A stretch of 64,000 nt of DNA from Palleronia marisminoris (GTDB taxonomy: Bacteria > Pseudomonadota > Alphaproteobacteria > Rhodobacterales > Rhodobacteraceae), in the NCBI RefSeq assembly GCF_900172315.1, contig NZ_FWFV01000006.1, positions 124,001 to 188,000 on the forward strand, in the 5' to 3' direction. The notes beneath the pieces were generated by a model that was not told the origin of the DNA, ran no database searches, and saw only the letters and a list, made by a program, of their open reading frames with translations. The position numbers and the translations under genes were made by a program. Of the stretch, positions 1 to 8,040 are shown in pieces (the first letter of the stretch is position 1; each line of letters starts with the position of its first letter).

Positions 1-4
1 ACAG

Positions 5-187
5 ATGAATGACAATGAATCCAAGGGTCACGGAAAAGAGCTGAAGGGCAAGGGCAAGGAGATGCTCGGCAAGGTCACCGGCAACGAGAAGACGGAAGCC
101 AAGGGCGAAGGCGAGCAGGTCGAGGGCAAGGCTCAGAAGAACGTCGGTAAGGCTCAAGACGCTCTGAAGTCTGACAAGGACAGGTAA
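5..187 (+). CDS. CsbD-like general stress protein
   Basis: This 60-residue, very hydrophilic protein is rich in Lys, Glu and Gly and has the repeated K-G-K/E-G-K pattern of the CsbD family. Members of this family are small soluble proteins often induced by general stress, and their biochemical role is unknown. The length is close to the usual 60-70 residues, so the gene appears intact. The ATG lies only four bases from the window edge, so its ribosome-binding site cannot be judged. It stands apart from the next gene by about 180 bases. Confidence 0.85.
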   Translation: MNDNESKGHGKELKGKGKEMLGKVTGNEKTEAKGEGEQVEGKAQKNVGKAQDALKSDKDR

Positions 188-369
188 CTCAATGCCTACG
201 CACGTCCGCAGGTTTATACTCGCGGGCGCGCTTTGGAGTGTGCCGAAATGTCGGATGGTCGCTCCGACGCATCTCGGAATGAAGAGGTCATCGCCTGTCA
301 CTGGAGAGCGGGCAGAAGCATCCGGCACGACCTCGATCCGCGCTTGGGTGCGGCCTCAGCGTTGTTGAC

Positions 370-999
370 ATGATGAGGCTCCCCTTCAACGCTGCGCAAA
401 TGAAACGCTTCCTTTCAGCAATCCCGACCGCAATCCTGCTCGCTGCATCCAACCAGGTTTTTGCTGCGGAGAGCTATGGCAAGGCCCCAGAAAGCACGGC
501 CTTCGTTTTTGGTGGTGCGCTGACTGCGGACGACATGCAGCGTAGCGCTTCCCCGCTGGCGGTGGACTATGACGGCAACGGGATCATCGGCGCAGGCTTG
601 CAGTCCTTTTATTTCGATCTCGATTGGGTGCGGGTCGGGGGAGAGGTCGGGCTGGCATTCAGGTTCGGTCAAAGTTCCACGAGCGAGGTCTGGGCAGGAC
701 CGGTTGCGCGCCTGGACCCACTCAAGCTGGGCAATGACCTGCGCATCACGCCAAGCATCACTGTCGGTCTCAGCATGGTGAGTGATGCCCAAGTAGGTCG
801 AGAGGCGGACCAGGAGCGCGAATATGAAGGAAACGCCAGCTTGCTCTTCTATCTTGGACCCGAAATCAGCGTTTCCTTCCGAGAGGATGCCCCCTCGATT
901 TTCTGGCGGCTCCACCACCGGTCAGGCGCCGGCAAGACCCTCGGGAACATGAAGGGGGCAACAAACGCGAATGTCATAGGTGTGCGCTACATATTCTGA
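370..999 (+). CDS. Outer-membrane beta-barrel protein, PagL-like
   Basis: The 209-residue product begins with a Sec signal peptide (cleavage likely after VFA-A near residue 33) and then shows alternating polar/aromatic strands. It ends in RYIF, the terminal-aromatic signature of outer-membrane barrels. Near the C terminus an HHRSGAG motif followed by a short strand resembles the His-x-Ser active site of PagL lipid A 3-O-deacylases. The Glu that completes the PagL triad about 12 residues after the Ser is not at that place. It may therefore be a diverged deacylase or a non-enzymatic barrel. The ATG at 406 is an alternative start. Confidence 0.55.
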   Translation: MMRLPFNAAQMKRFLSAIPTAILLAASNQVFAAESYGKAPESTAFVFGGALTADDMQRSASPLAVDYDGNGIIGAGLQSFYFDLDWVRVGGEVGLAFRFGQSSTSEVWAGPVARLDPLKLGNDLRITPSITVGLSMVSDAQVGREADQEREYEGNASLLFYLGPEISVSFREDAPSIFWRLHHRSGAGKTLGNMKGATNANVIGVRYIF

Positions 1000-1015
1000 T
1001 CCGGACGTTCGCAGG

Positions 1016-1231
1016 CTAGTCGGCGAGCCAGGCGTCCTGCTTGTCCCAGGTGTGTGTCTGACCGCAATGAGGGCAGGGAACGGTGCTTTCCTCGAGGACG
1101 CTTTCTTCGAAGCCTTCCCTCTCCGCAACGATCCCGGTCTTCACGGGCTTTCCTGTCACAGGGCACTTGATCAAAACGTCGTCCATCGGCTTCTCCATCG
1201 GCTGCTGCGGGAACCCAATGATGGGTGCCAA
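1016..1231 (-). CDS. Small zinc-ribbon hypothetical protein
   Basis: A 71-residue protein with one pair in CPVTGK and a second in CPHCGQTH, spaced as in a small zinc ribbon, and a conserved-looking Trp-rich tail (HTWDKQDAWLAD). Similar short proteins occur widely in alphaproteobacteria without known function. An internal Met at residue 12 or 16 may be the true start, since the conserved part begins at about DDVLIKCPVTG. It converges with the barrel gene, with only 16 bases between the stops. Confidence 0.6.
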   Translation of the reverse strand: MAPIIGFPQQPMEKPMDDVLIKCPVTGKPVKTGIVAEREGFEESVLEESTVPCPHCGQTHTWDKQDAWLAD

Positions 1232-1385
1232 CGGGGACGCGTCCAGCTTTCAGGCGTCGGTCGCCTTGCTGACCGCTACCTTGGAAGCGGGTGCTCGCAG
1301 TGAGGCGGCCCTGCGCCACGAATGCGTCGCAGCAGAGGCGAACGCGATGGGAGGGGCAGGCCCTTCCTTCTGCGCTGGTTGGTCG

Positions 1386-1514
1386 TCAGGAGCCAGCCCA
1401 CGGCGTTCCGAGAAGCCCAACCGCCAGCTCGATCCAGACCAGCAGCAGTATTGCCACCACGACCAGCGCGATGATGATGCGCTTTCTACTCATGCTCCGA
1501 CTTTCATCTGCCAT
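1386..1514 (-). CDS. 42-residue single-pass membrane microprotein
   Basis: The ATG at 1514 is preceded by a purine-rich AAAGAAG ribosome-binding site. The frame encodes 42 residues: a short charged N terminus (MADESRSMSRKR), one strongly hydrophobic segment (about residues 13-36, IIIALVVVAILLLVW then ELAVGLLG), and a TPWAGS tail. The hydrophobic helix after a basic stretch and the good ribosome-binding site favour a real small inner-membrane protein. Function is unknown. It lies downstream of the COG4315 gene on the same strand, separated by a strong hairpin. Confidence 0.6.
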   Translation of the reverse strand: MADESRSMSRKRIIIALVVVAILLLVWIELAVGLLGTPWAGS

Positions 1515-1537
1515 CTTCTTTCTGGAACCGTGTTGAG

Positions 1538-1565
1538 GTCACGAACCGCACAAGCGGTTCGTGAC
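1538..1565 (-). terminator. Hairpin downstream of the COG4315 gene
   Basis: A perfect 12-bp inverted repeat (GTCACGAACCGC / GCGGTTCGTGAC) with an ACAA loop lies six bases past the stop codon of the secreted protein gene. There is no long T-run after it on either strand, so it could be a weak terminator or an mRNA 3'-end stabiliser. Confidence 0.6.
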
Positions 1566-1570
1566 GGGAT

Positions 1571-2017
1571 CTACTCTCCTGCGATCATCTCGCCCCCGGG
1601 TGAGACGAGGTACCAGACATCGCCTCGCGCCTGACCTGCGGTGTCGCCCGCCGCCTCGTCTCCAGCGAAGTAATAGAGCGGCCATCCGTTATAGGTCACG
1701 ACCGTCTCTTCACCCTGCGCAACGGTGCCGAGCATCTCGGCGTCCACGCCCTCGCCTGCCGTCGGATCGCCCGAGGTAGTGAAGAGTGGCCAGTTTTGCA
1801 GGCAGTCGCCCTCGCACGAGATCGAGGCTTCCGTCCCATTGGTCGCCTGAGTGTCGTTGGTGAAGAGGTAGAGCGCATTGCCCTCGGCATCGGCCAGGTA
1901 CTGACCGTAATCGCCGCTCTCGGCCACTGTGACGCTGGCGGCGTCCTGAGCCAGCGCCGCACCGGCAAAGATGGTTGCGGCCAGAGCCGCGCCTGACATC
2001 GACAAAAGCATTCTCAT
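1571..2017 (-). CDS. Secreted COG4315 repeat protein
   Basis: A 148-residue exported protein with a clear signal peptide (residues 1-23, ending ALAQ). It is followed by two copies of the Y-L-x-D-x-x-G-x-x-L-Y-x-F / W-P-L-Y-Y-F type repeat (YLADAEGNALYLF near 40; YNGWPLYYF near 110) and a pair of Cys in CEGDCLQNWP. This is the pattern of predicted secreted lipoproteins in COG4315, whose function is unknown. The start has a good GGGAGGA ribosome-binding site. A 14-bp palindrome lies 18 bases upstream of the ATG and may be its operator. Confidence 0.8.
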   Translation of the reverse strand: MRMLLSMSGAALAATIFAGAALAQDAASVTVAESGDYGQYLADAEGNALYLFTNDTQATNGTEASISCEGDCLQNWPLFTTSGDPTAGEGVDAEMLGTVAQGEETVVTYNGWPLYYFAGDEAAGDTAGQARGDVWYLVSPGGEMIAGE

Positions 2018-2034
2018 GATAATCCTCCCAGACT

Positions 2035-2048
2035 ACGTTACGTAACGT
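2035..2048. promoter_or_regulatory. 14-bp perfect palindrome, candidate operator
   Basis: ACGTTACGTAACGT is self-complementary over 14 bases and sits between the ribosome-binding site of the secreted protein gene and the divergent KfrA-like remnant. The position and symmetry suit a homodimeric repressor. The regulator is not identifiable from the window. Confidence 0.5.
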
Positions 2049-2264
2049 CATCTCAACACACGTTTGGGGAAGGCAAAGATGATTCTGCCGCTGAAACCTG
2101 AAGTGATCGGACCAGAAGATCCGCTCAATGCCAGGATCACGCGACGTGCCGCACTGGAAGGCCCCAGTATGGCCCCCGCCACCGGACAGTTAGCCGGAGC
2201 GAAATCCACAACGGGACCTCAGTTTCAGCGCCTGATGTCAGGATTCCTCCGTCAGAAGGAATCT

Positions 2265-2545
2265 ATGATGGCGATAACGATGAGACAGGTCGCGGACGCG
2301 GTCGAGGCACTGGAAAAAGCGGGCGAGGCAGTCACAATCAGGAGGGTGCGCGAACGCATCGGAAGCTAATCCTTCACTATCGTGGCAAGCTCCTCCGGGA
2401 TCACCAGGACGAGCAAGACGCACCGCTGGTGCCAGCCCGGACCACATTCCACGAGAGCTTACGCAGAGCGCGGATCGGATATGGACGCGCGCACTGGAGG
2501 AGGCCGCCTTCGTCACGAGGGCGAACGTCGAGCGGAGAACTTCGC
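2265..2545 (+). pseudogene. KfrA-like DNA-binding protein remnant
   Basis: An AGAAGGA ribosome-binding site and two tandem ATGs (2265, 2268) open a 34-residue frame ending in TIRRVRERIGS, which resembles the N-terminal helix-turn-helix of KfrA-type plasmid/phage DNA-binding proteins. It then meets a stop at 2367. The following bases keep coding character but in shifting frames: SFTIVASS just after the stop, and later DHIPRELTQSADRIWTRAL with a helical, KfrA-like pattern. I read this as a gene broken by several frameshifts. A short 34-residue protein is the alternative. Confidence 0.4.
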
Positions 2546-2576
2546 GGATCTTTTTACGTTGGCGGGATGGCGGGGC

Positions 2577-2949
2577 CTATGGGGTCGGTGGGTCTCGCTT
2601 TTCACCCTGTGCGACGACTTGCAACGCATCGTCGGCAAGCGGCCGTTGCAGCTCTAGGGCTTCGAAGGTTGCTGCGGTTCAGGATCACGGGCATGGCTTT
2701 GGGGTGGATCGGCGCGACGACGGCATTCGGCTGCGTCGTCAGGAAGCCATAGAGGTCATTCGTCGTCGCGCCCTCCTTCAGCTTTCTGACGGCTGTCCAG
2801 CGGGTCCAGATGCCAGCAAAGAGGGCGACGGGCCTCTCCTCGCTCAGCGCGAACCGCACCGGCTCGGGCGGCTTCCCTTCGTACTCTGAGAAGCTGGTGA
2901 AGGGCACGAGGCAGCGACGCTCTATGGCCAGCCAACGCCGCCAGTGCCA
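2577..2949 (-). pseudogene. SRAP (YedK/HMCES-type) gene remnant
   Basis: Minus-strand translation gives HWRRWLAIERRCLVPFTSFS followed by LFAGIWTRW and AVVAPIHPKAMPVIL, which are typical of the middle of SRAP domain proteins that crosslink abasic DNA. After MPVIL the frame shifts, and the usual ending (EALELQRPLADDALQVV, then a TAG at 2577) continues in a different frame with the segment before it shortened. The N terminus carrying the catalytic MCGR motif is missing: just upstream of HWRRW the frame hits a stop. The gene is broken at both ends and is unlikely to be functional. Confidence 0.8.
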
Positions 2950-3361
2950 ATCGGCCTAGCTGGCTCATGGAGGTCGGAGACCCTCCCGACCTCGGTAGCC
3001 TTATGACACAGTATGAGCAAGAGGCTCCGGCGACCCTGCTGAGGTGAAGCGGCAGGCGCTGGCGGCGTCTCCGGCGTTTCACGCAGGGCTCGAGCGGCTC
3101 CTACGACAGCGATGGTAGCGGACCGGCGGCGACTTGATGTCCGCTCTGTCCCCGGCGTGGCTAAACCACCCGGCCAACCCGCTGCAAACCCGACCGACAG
3201 CCGCTGATCAAGCGAAGCCCAATGATTCGCGCCCCAGAGCTTGAGAACGGAGTGCCCTGCGCGATGCCCACTTCATGGGTGGTAGGCGAGAGCGGGCAGT
3301 TGGATGGAAACGGGGCGCTTCCCGCTAACCCCTTTATGTTTCATCTCTTTCGAGAGCTGGG
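2950..3361. other. Gene-free stretch next to tRNA-Thr
   Basis: No frame here shows protein-family signal, a credible ribosome-binding site or repeats. The stretch directly follows the 3' end of the tRNA gene and continues the degraded SRAP region, which fits decayed accessory DNA. Confidence 0.5.
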
Positions 3362-3437
3362 TGGTGCCGCTGAAGGGACTCGAACCCCCGACCCCATCAT
3401 TACGAATGACGTGCTCTACCAGCTGAGCTACAGCGGC
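3362..3437 (-). tRNA. tRNA-Thr (anticodon CGU)
   Basis: The minus strand folds as a complete cloverleaf: acceptor GCCGCTG pairs with CAGCGGC; the D arm is GCTC/GAGC; the anticodon stem CGTCA/TGATG holds loop TTCGTAA with anticodon CGT, reading ACG (Thr); the T arm has TTCGAGT; the 3' end is encoded as ACCA. The length is 76 nt. Its 3' end points towards the degraded accessory region at lower coordinates. Confidence 0.95.
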
Positions 3438-3486
3438 GGACCCAACGGCGCGGTCTGTAGCAGTGCCGCGCCGGAAGGAAAAGAGG

Positions 3487-5052
3487 CTAGTTCGATTTCG
3501 CGTTTTCTTCGTCGCGCTGGTGCTGCGGCACGATGACCTGGGCTTCGGGTATGCTCACGGACTCCTGCCGCTCGTCCTCGGACACGGGCGGGACGTGCGC
3601 CTCCTTGCCGTGGACCTCGGTGACTGCCGGGGACGCGGGCGCGGGATGGTCCTCCACGGCGGGCTGAGTGGTCTCGGTATGGCCGACGATCAGCGGCAGC
3701 ATCTCGGTCTGTGTCGGCAGGGCGACAGTGCCCTCTTCCGGCTCGGTCCAGGACAGGGTGTCAAAGGCGCCGCAATTGCCGCAGATCGCGGTCCATTCGC
3801 CATGCACCGTGTGGCAATTGTCGCAAACCCATTTCGGGCCGCGCGGCACCGACAGGGCGCGGGTCAGCCAGCCGCGAACGATGGAATCGTCTGCTCCCTC
3901 GCCGCGTTCGATCGCGGCCATGATGGTGACCGAGCGCGCCGTCGGTTCCGTCGTGGCCAGATCGCCGAGGGCACGGCGGGCGGCAGGGAAATCCTCGTTC
4001 GCGATGTGCAGCTCGGCCTGCAGCATCTTCGTCTCGGGGTGGTCGGGATGCATCCGCGTCAGGGTCGAGAACCGGCGGATCCGCTGTTGCGGCGACTCGG
4101 TCGGCTGGATCTCGGCGAAGGTGGCGGCCAGATCCGGGTGCGGCTGGACGTTCCACGCCTTCTTGATGACGCGGGTGGCAAAGCGCTCCTGGTTGTTCTC
4201 CATGTAGCCGCGGGCGGCCATGACGGCGGCCGGGATCAGGTCGGGCGACAGGCGGTTCGCCTCGATGGCCCGCTCGCGCGCCTCGATCGTGTTGCCCTCG
4301 TCGATCACGTCGCGCGCTTCGGACAGCGCCAGCACCGCGTCGCGCCGCTTGTGCACGTCGCGCGGCATCGAGCCGTGCTTGAGCTTCGCGCCCAACGTCC
4401 GGCGGGCGCCGGTCCAGTCATGCCGCGAGGCCTGCAGTTTGAGCAGCGTGTCCTGCGTTTCCTCGTGCTTCGGCTTGATGGCGAAGGCCCGCTCGGCAAG
4501 GGCGAAGGCGGTATCAGTGTTACCCGCGTCGAGCTGCTGTTTCAGCAGGCCGCGCACCCCGACGAAGCGGGTGCGGTCGTGCTGGACCAGCTCCTTGTAG
4601 ACCTCTTCGGCGCGGGCGCGGTCGCCGGTCATCTCGGCGCCCTGGGCGATCAGAAGGCTCGTCAGCTCGGGCCGGTGGAGATACTTTTCCGCCTTCTCTG
4701 CCTTTGCCTGCGCCTCTTTCCCCTCGCCGGACGCAAGGGCCAGCATCGCGTCGCCAAGTGCCGACAAGCCCTTCTTCTCACGATTGCGCGAAAAGTAACG
4801 CGAAACAGACGTCTCGTCCCCGTTCAGGAACCGGATCAGCGCCCACAGAAGGCCCAGAAGCTTGAAGGCGATCCAGACGAGGACCACCAGCAGGATCAGG
4901 GCGATCACGGCCTGCAACGGGCCAAGCGAAAGTTCCGTATTCGCAAGCGCGATGCGGATCGAGCCTTCGGCGTTCAAAAGAAGTCCCGCGCAGATGGCCA
5001 GAAGCCCCACGAGGACGAAAAAGACGACGATCTTGATAAGAGACCAAAGCAT
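3487..5052 (-). CDS. hemY: HemY-like TPR membrane protein
   Basis: The 521-residue protein opens with two transmembrane helices (about 5-27 and 42-64), the HemY_N arrangement, followed by TPR-type helical repeats to about residue 400. It ends with a zinc ribbon (C410, C413, C424, C427) and a Pro/Glu-rich tail. Proteobacterial HemY is an inner-membrane protein linked to haem synthesis, and its precise role is not settled. The gene lies 11 bases after the mitofilin-like gene and downstream of hemD, the order seen across Rhodobacterales. It is not the protoporphyrinogen oxidase that carries the same symbol in Gram-positives. Confidence 0.9.
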   Translation of the reverse strand: MLWSLIKIVVFFVLVGLLAICAGLLLNAEGSIRIALANTELSLGPLQAVIALILLVVLVWIAFKLLGLLWALIRFLNGDETSVSRYFSRNREKKGLSALGDAMLALASGEGKEAQAKAEKAEKYLHRPELTSLLIAQGAEMTGDRARAEEVYKELVQHDRTRFVGVRGLLKQQLDAGNTDTAFALAERAFAIKPKHEETQDTLLKLQASRHDWTGARRTLGAKLKHGSMPRDVHKRRDAVLALSEARDVIDEGNTIEARERAIEANRLSPDLIPAAVMAARGYMENNQERFATRVIKKAWNVQPHPDLAATFAEIQPTESPQQRIRRFSTLTRMHPDHPETKMLQAELHIANEDFPAARRALGDLATTEPTARSVTIMAAIERGEGADDSIVRGWLTRALSVPRGPKWVCDNCHTVHGEWTAICGNCGAFDTLSWTEPEEGTVALPTQTEMLPLIVGHTETTQPAVEDHPAPASPAVTEVHGKEAHVPPVSEDERQESVSIPEAQVIVPQHQRDEENAKSN

Positions 5053-5063
5053 GCGTGTCGTCC

Positions 5064-6230
5064 TCAGTTTCCGGTGACAGAGCTGTTGAGCTCGGAAAAG
5101 GCCTGCGTGGCGGCAAGCCGTTCGCGGGCGCGGGCGGTCCAGTCGGACATCTCCTCCTGACCGGCCTCGGGCAGGGTTGCGATTTCGTCCAGCGCGGCCT
5201 GCAGGTTGCCCTCGTTCAGGCGCGCCTCGGCGCGGGACAGGATCGCGTCGGCGCCGTCGCCCGCCTGCTCGTTCAGCGACCGGGCGCCGGTCTGGGCGCG
5301 CAGGAACGCGCCGAAGCGGTCGGTCAGGCCGTCGCCGGCCGTCGCGCCGATCGAGGCCGTCAACGCCTCGCGGGCGGGGTCGGGAAAGCTCTCGCGCAGG
5401 TCGTTCAGCGTCGGCACGCCATCCTCGGCCTGCGCGGCCAGGGGGTCGGGCACCGAAGCGTCGGTCGCCTCGCGCAGCGCTCCCAGATCCTCGGCATAGG
5501 GCGACCCGGTATCGAGCGCGGCGCGAAGTCCGGAGAGGGCGCCCTGAGCCGCGATCCGGTTCGCCTCCGACACCGCCGACTGCCGAGCGTTCTGGATCGC
5601 CTGCTGCTGCTCTTCGATGGTCTGCGACTGGCTCTGGACCGTGGCGGACAGCTCTTCGACCCGCTGCGCCAGTTGGTCCAGCCGGTCGGATCCGGCCACC
5701 TCTTCGAGTTGCGCAGCCTGCTGGTCGGTCTGCTCCTGCAGATCGATGATCTGCGTCTCGATCTCCTGCAGGCTGCCGATCTGTCCTTCGAGCCCGGTCA
5801 GCCGATCCGAGACGGGGCTTAGATCCACCGGCTCGCCCGAAGCGGCGGTTTCGATCTGTTCGAGGCGGGAGGACAGCATCTCGACCTGCTCGTTCACCGA
5901 GGTCAACGTCTCTTCGACCCGGGCTTGGTCGGGATCACTGCCGGACTGCTCGAACGCCTGTTCGAGCGCCTCGAGCCGTGCGGCCTGCGTGTCGAGCGAG
6001 TCGGAAATCGTGCCGATGGGGCCGTCGGCATCGGACTGGAACAGGCCGAATTCGGTCACATGCGCCGTCACGTAGCCCGCCGCGCCGGCCAGGAAGCCGC
6101 CGACGAGGGCCGCCACCAGAAGCGGACGGCCGCTGCTGCGGTCCTGCGGTTCGGTTCGCTCGGTCGTTTCCGTCGTCTCGGCCGTCTCAGGCGTTGGTTC
6201 GTTCGGCGTTGTCTCGGTCTCGTTCGTCAC
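5064..6230 (-). CDS. Mitofilin-like inner-membrane protein (COG4223)
   Basis: This 388-residue protein has a Thr/Glu/Pro-rich acidic N terminus and one transmembrane helix (about residues 38-58). A long coiled coil follows (about 75-220, rich in Gln, Glu and Leu), then a helical C-terminal domain (about 230-385). This matches the alphaproteobacterial COG4223 family related to the mitofilin/Mic60 subunit that shapes mitochondrial cristae. In these bacteria the gene sits with hemD and hemY as here, and bacterial homologues are implicated in inner-membrane organisation. hemD ends 16 bases upstream, so the three genes form one operon. Confidence 0.88.
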   Translation of the reverse strand: MTNETETTPNEPTPETAETTETTERTEPQDRSSGRPLLVAALVGGFLAGAAGYVTAHVTEFGLFQSDADGPIGTISDSLDTQAARLEALEQAFEQSGSDPDQARVEETLTSVNEQVEMLSSRLEQIETAASGEPVDLSPVSDRLTGLEGQIGSLQEIETQIIDLQEQTDQQAAQLEEVAGSDRLDQLAQRVEELSATVQSQSQTIEEQQQAIQNARQSAVSEANRIAAQGALSGLRAALDTGSPYAEDLGALREATDASVPDPLAAQAEDGVPTLNDLRESFPDPAREALTASIGATAGDGLTDRFGAFLRAQTGARSLNEQAGDGADAILSRAEARLNEGNLQAALDEIATLPEAGQEEMSDWTARARERLAATQAFSELNSSVTGN

Positions 6231-6245
6231 GTCCCGCCCCTTCTG

Positions 6246-6929
6246 TCATCCCCGCGCGTCGCGCCATGCCGCGACGGTAGCGTCGGCCATGGCCGACATG
6301 TCTGTCCTGTCGGCACCTAGCGTCGCCATTGGCCACGGCCAGCTATCCAGAACTTTCGGACCAAGCGCAACGACGTGCAGGTTGACCGGCCGATCGTCCA
6401 GCGCCGCCGCCGTCAAGCTGGCCGAGCGTGCCGAGAACAACGGCAGAACCACGGGTTCAGGTCCCATCAAGGCGGACCGGGCCGCCTCGGTCAGGGGCTT
6501 CGCCCTCTGGTCGTAGATCGCCCGCCCCTCGGCCGCGATGCCGGCCTCTTGCAGCCGCCCGGCCAGATCGCCGGTGACGTGACGGCCGTGCAGGTGGACA
6601 TACGGCCCGCCACCCCGGGCGAGGATCGCGTCGCCCAGCGCCGCGACATCTCCGCCCAGCACCTCGGCCTCTGCACCGGCCGCGCGGGCGGCGGCGGCGG
6701 TGCGCTCGCCCACGGTGATCACGGTGCGACCGGCCAGAGAGCCAAGTTCCGAAGCCGCCGCCACGCCGTTCTCGGAGGTGAAGACAAGGGTGCCGTCGGG
6801 CAGCGGCCCGCCCCCAAGCGGCACGATCTCCAGTACCGGAGAGAACAGGATCGGGGCATCCATCCCCAGCTGGCGAAGCGCGCGGGCAAAGCGGCGCGCG
6901 GCGGGCAGGGGGCGGGTCAGCACGATCAT
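6246..6929 (-). CDS. hemD: Uroporphyrinogen-III synthase
   Basis: The 227-residue product starts MIVLTRPLPAARRFA and contains LVFTSENGVAA and TVITVGERTAAAARAAG, the two-lobed pattern of uroporphyrinogen-III synthase. It closes and rearranges hydroxymethylbilane to uroporphyrinogen III in haem, sirohaem, cobalamin and bacteriochlorophyll synthesis. The family is poorly conserved, but length and context fit. The open frame runs far upstream antisense to tsaD; I chose the ATG at 6929, which starts the conserved I-V-L-T-R-P strand. hemD and tsaD diverge across about 67 bases. Confidence 0.88.
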   Translation of the reverse strand: MIVLTRPLPAARRFARALRQLGMDAPILFSPVLEIVPLGGGPLPDGTLVFTSENGVAAASELGSLAGRTVITVGERTAAAARAAGAEAEVLGGDVAALGDAILARGGGPYVHLHGRHVTGDLAGRLQEAGIAAEGRAIYDQRAKPLTEAARSALMGPEPVVLPLFSARSASLTAAALDDRPVNLHVVALGPKVLDSWPWPMATLGADRTDMSAMADATVAAWRDARG

Positions 6930-6996
6930 GGCGCCTGCATAGACGGGCGGGGCGCGGTTTGGTAGGCGGTTCGCCAATCCCTCCGAAGGCGCGCGC

Positions 6997-8040
6997 ATGA
7001 TCCTCGGCATCGAATCCAGTTGCGACGACACCGCCGCCGCCGTCCTGCGCGGCCGCGAAATCCTGTCGAACGTCGTCTCGTCGCAGACCGACCTCCACGC
7101 GGCCTTCGGTGGGGTCGTTCCCGAGATCGCTGCGCGCGCGCATGTTGAAAAGCTCGACCTCTGCGTCGAACAGGCGCTGGCCGAAGCAGGCGTGACGCTG
7201 GCCGAGGTGGACGTGATTGCCGTCACCGCAGGCCCCGGCCTGATCGGCGGCGTCATGGCAGGGGTGATGTGCGCCAAGGGGCTGGCGCTGGCGACCGGCA
7301 CACCGCTGATCGGCGTGAACCACCTTGCCGGCCACGCGCTGACCCCCCGGCTGACGGACGGTGTCGAGTTCCCATACCTGATGCTGCTCGTCTCGGGCGG
7401 ACATTGTCAGTTCCTGCGGGTCGACGGTCCCGACCGGTTCACTCGCCTCGGCGGCACCATCGACGACGCCCCGGGCGAGGCCTTCGACAAGGTCGCGAAG
7501 CTCCTCGGTCTGCCCCAACCCGGTGGCCCCGCCGTCGAGGCCGAGGCGCGATCCGGCGACCCCACGGCCTTCGCCTTCCCCCGCCCGCTTCTGGACCGAC
7601 CGGGCTACGACCTGTCCTTCTCGGGCCTCAAGACCGCCGTCCTGCGCGCCCGCGACCAGTCGCTGGTGGACGGTGCGCTGCCCCGCGCCACCCGCGCCGA
7701 CATCTGCGCCAGCTTCCAGGCCGCCGTCGCCGCCACCCTGGCCGAGAAATCTCGCCGCGCGCTGGCCGTGTGCCCCGACGCCACCTGTTTCGCCGTGGCC
7801 GGCGGCGTTGCGGCAAACGAAGCGATCCGCGCGGCGCTCGAACCCATCACTGACCGCGCGTTCCTCGCCCCGCCGCTGCGCCTGTGCACCGACAACGCCG
7901 CGATGATCGCCTGGGCGGGGTCCGAACTGTTCGCCGCCGGCCACCGCGACGGCATGGACCTTGCCCCGCGCCCCCGCTGGCCATTGGACAGCGCCGCCTC
8001 GCCCATGCTCGGCTCGGGCAAGAGGGGGGCGAAGGCATGA
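6997..8040 (+). CDS. tsaD: tRNA t6A37 threonylcarbamoyltransferase TsaD
   Basis: The 347-residue protein begins [16 protein letters not shown] and carries the metal-binding HLAGH motif (H109, H113), [17 protein letters not shown] and the C-terminal TDNAAMIAW. These are hallmarks of the TsaD/Kae1 ASKHA ATPase. With TsaB and TsaE it transfers the threonylcarbamoyl group to A37 of ANN-decoding tRNAs. tsaE is present in this window about 11 kb away. Its stop overlaps the start of the EVE-domain gene (ATGA). Confidence 0.97.
   Translation: MILGIESSCDDTAAAVLRGREILSNVVSSQTDLHAAFGGVVPEIAARAHVEKLDLCVEQALAEAGVTLAEVDVIAVTAGPGLIGGVMAGVMCAKGLALATGTPLIGVNHLAGHALTPRLTDGVEFPYLMLLVSGGHCQFLRVDGPDRFTRLGGTIDDAPGEAFDKVAKLLGLPQPGGPAVEAEARSGDPTAFAFPRPLLDRPGYDLSFSGLKTAVLRARDQSLVDGALPRATRADICASFQAAVAATLAEKSRRALAVCPDATCFAVAGGVAANEAIRAALEPITDRAFLAPPLRLCTDNAAMIAWAGSELFAAGHRDGMDLAPRPRWPLDSAASPMLGSGKRGAKA

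Noticed and set aside
192-368. 58-codon plus-strand frame after the CsbD-like gene, starting MPTHVRRFILAGALW
   Set aside because: No Shine-Dalgarno site of note, odd composition after the first 15 codons and no family resemblance; likely chance frame.
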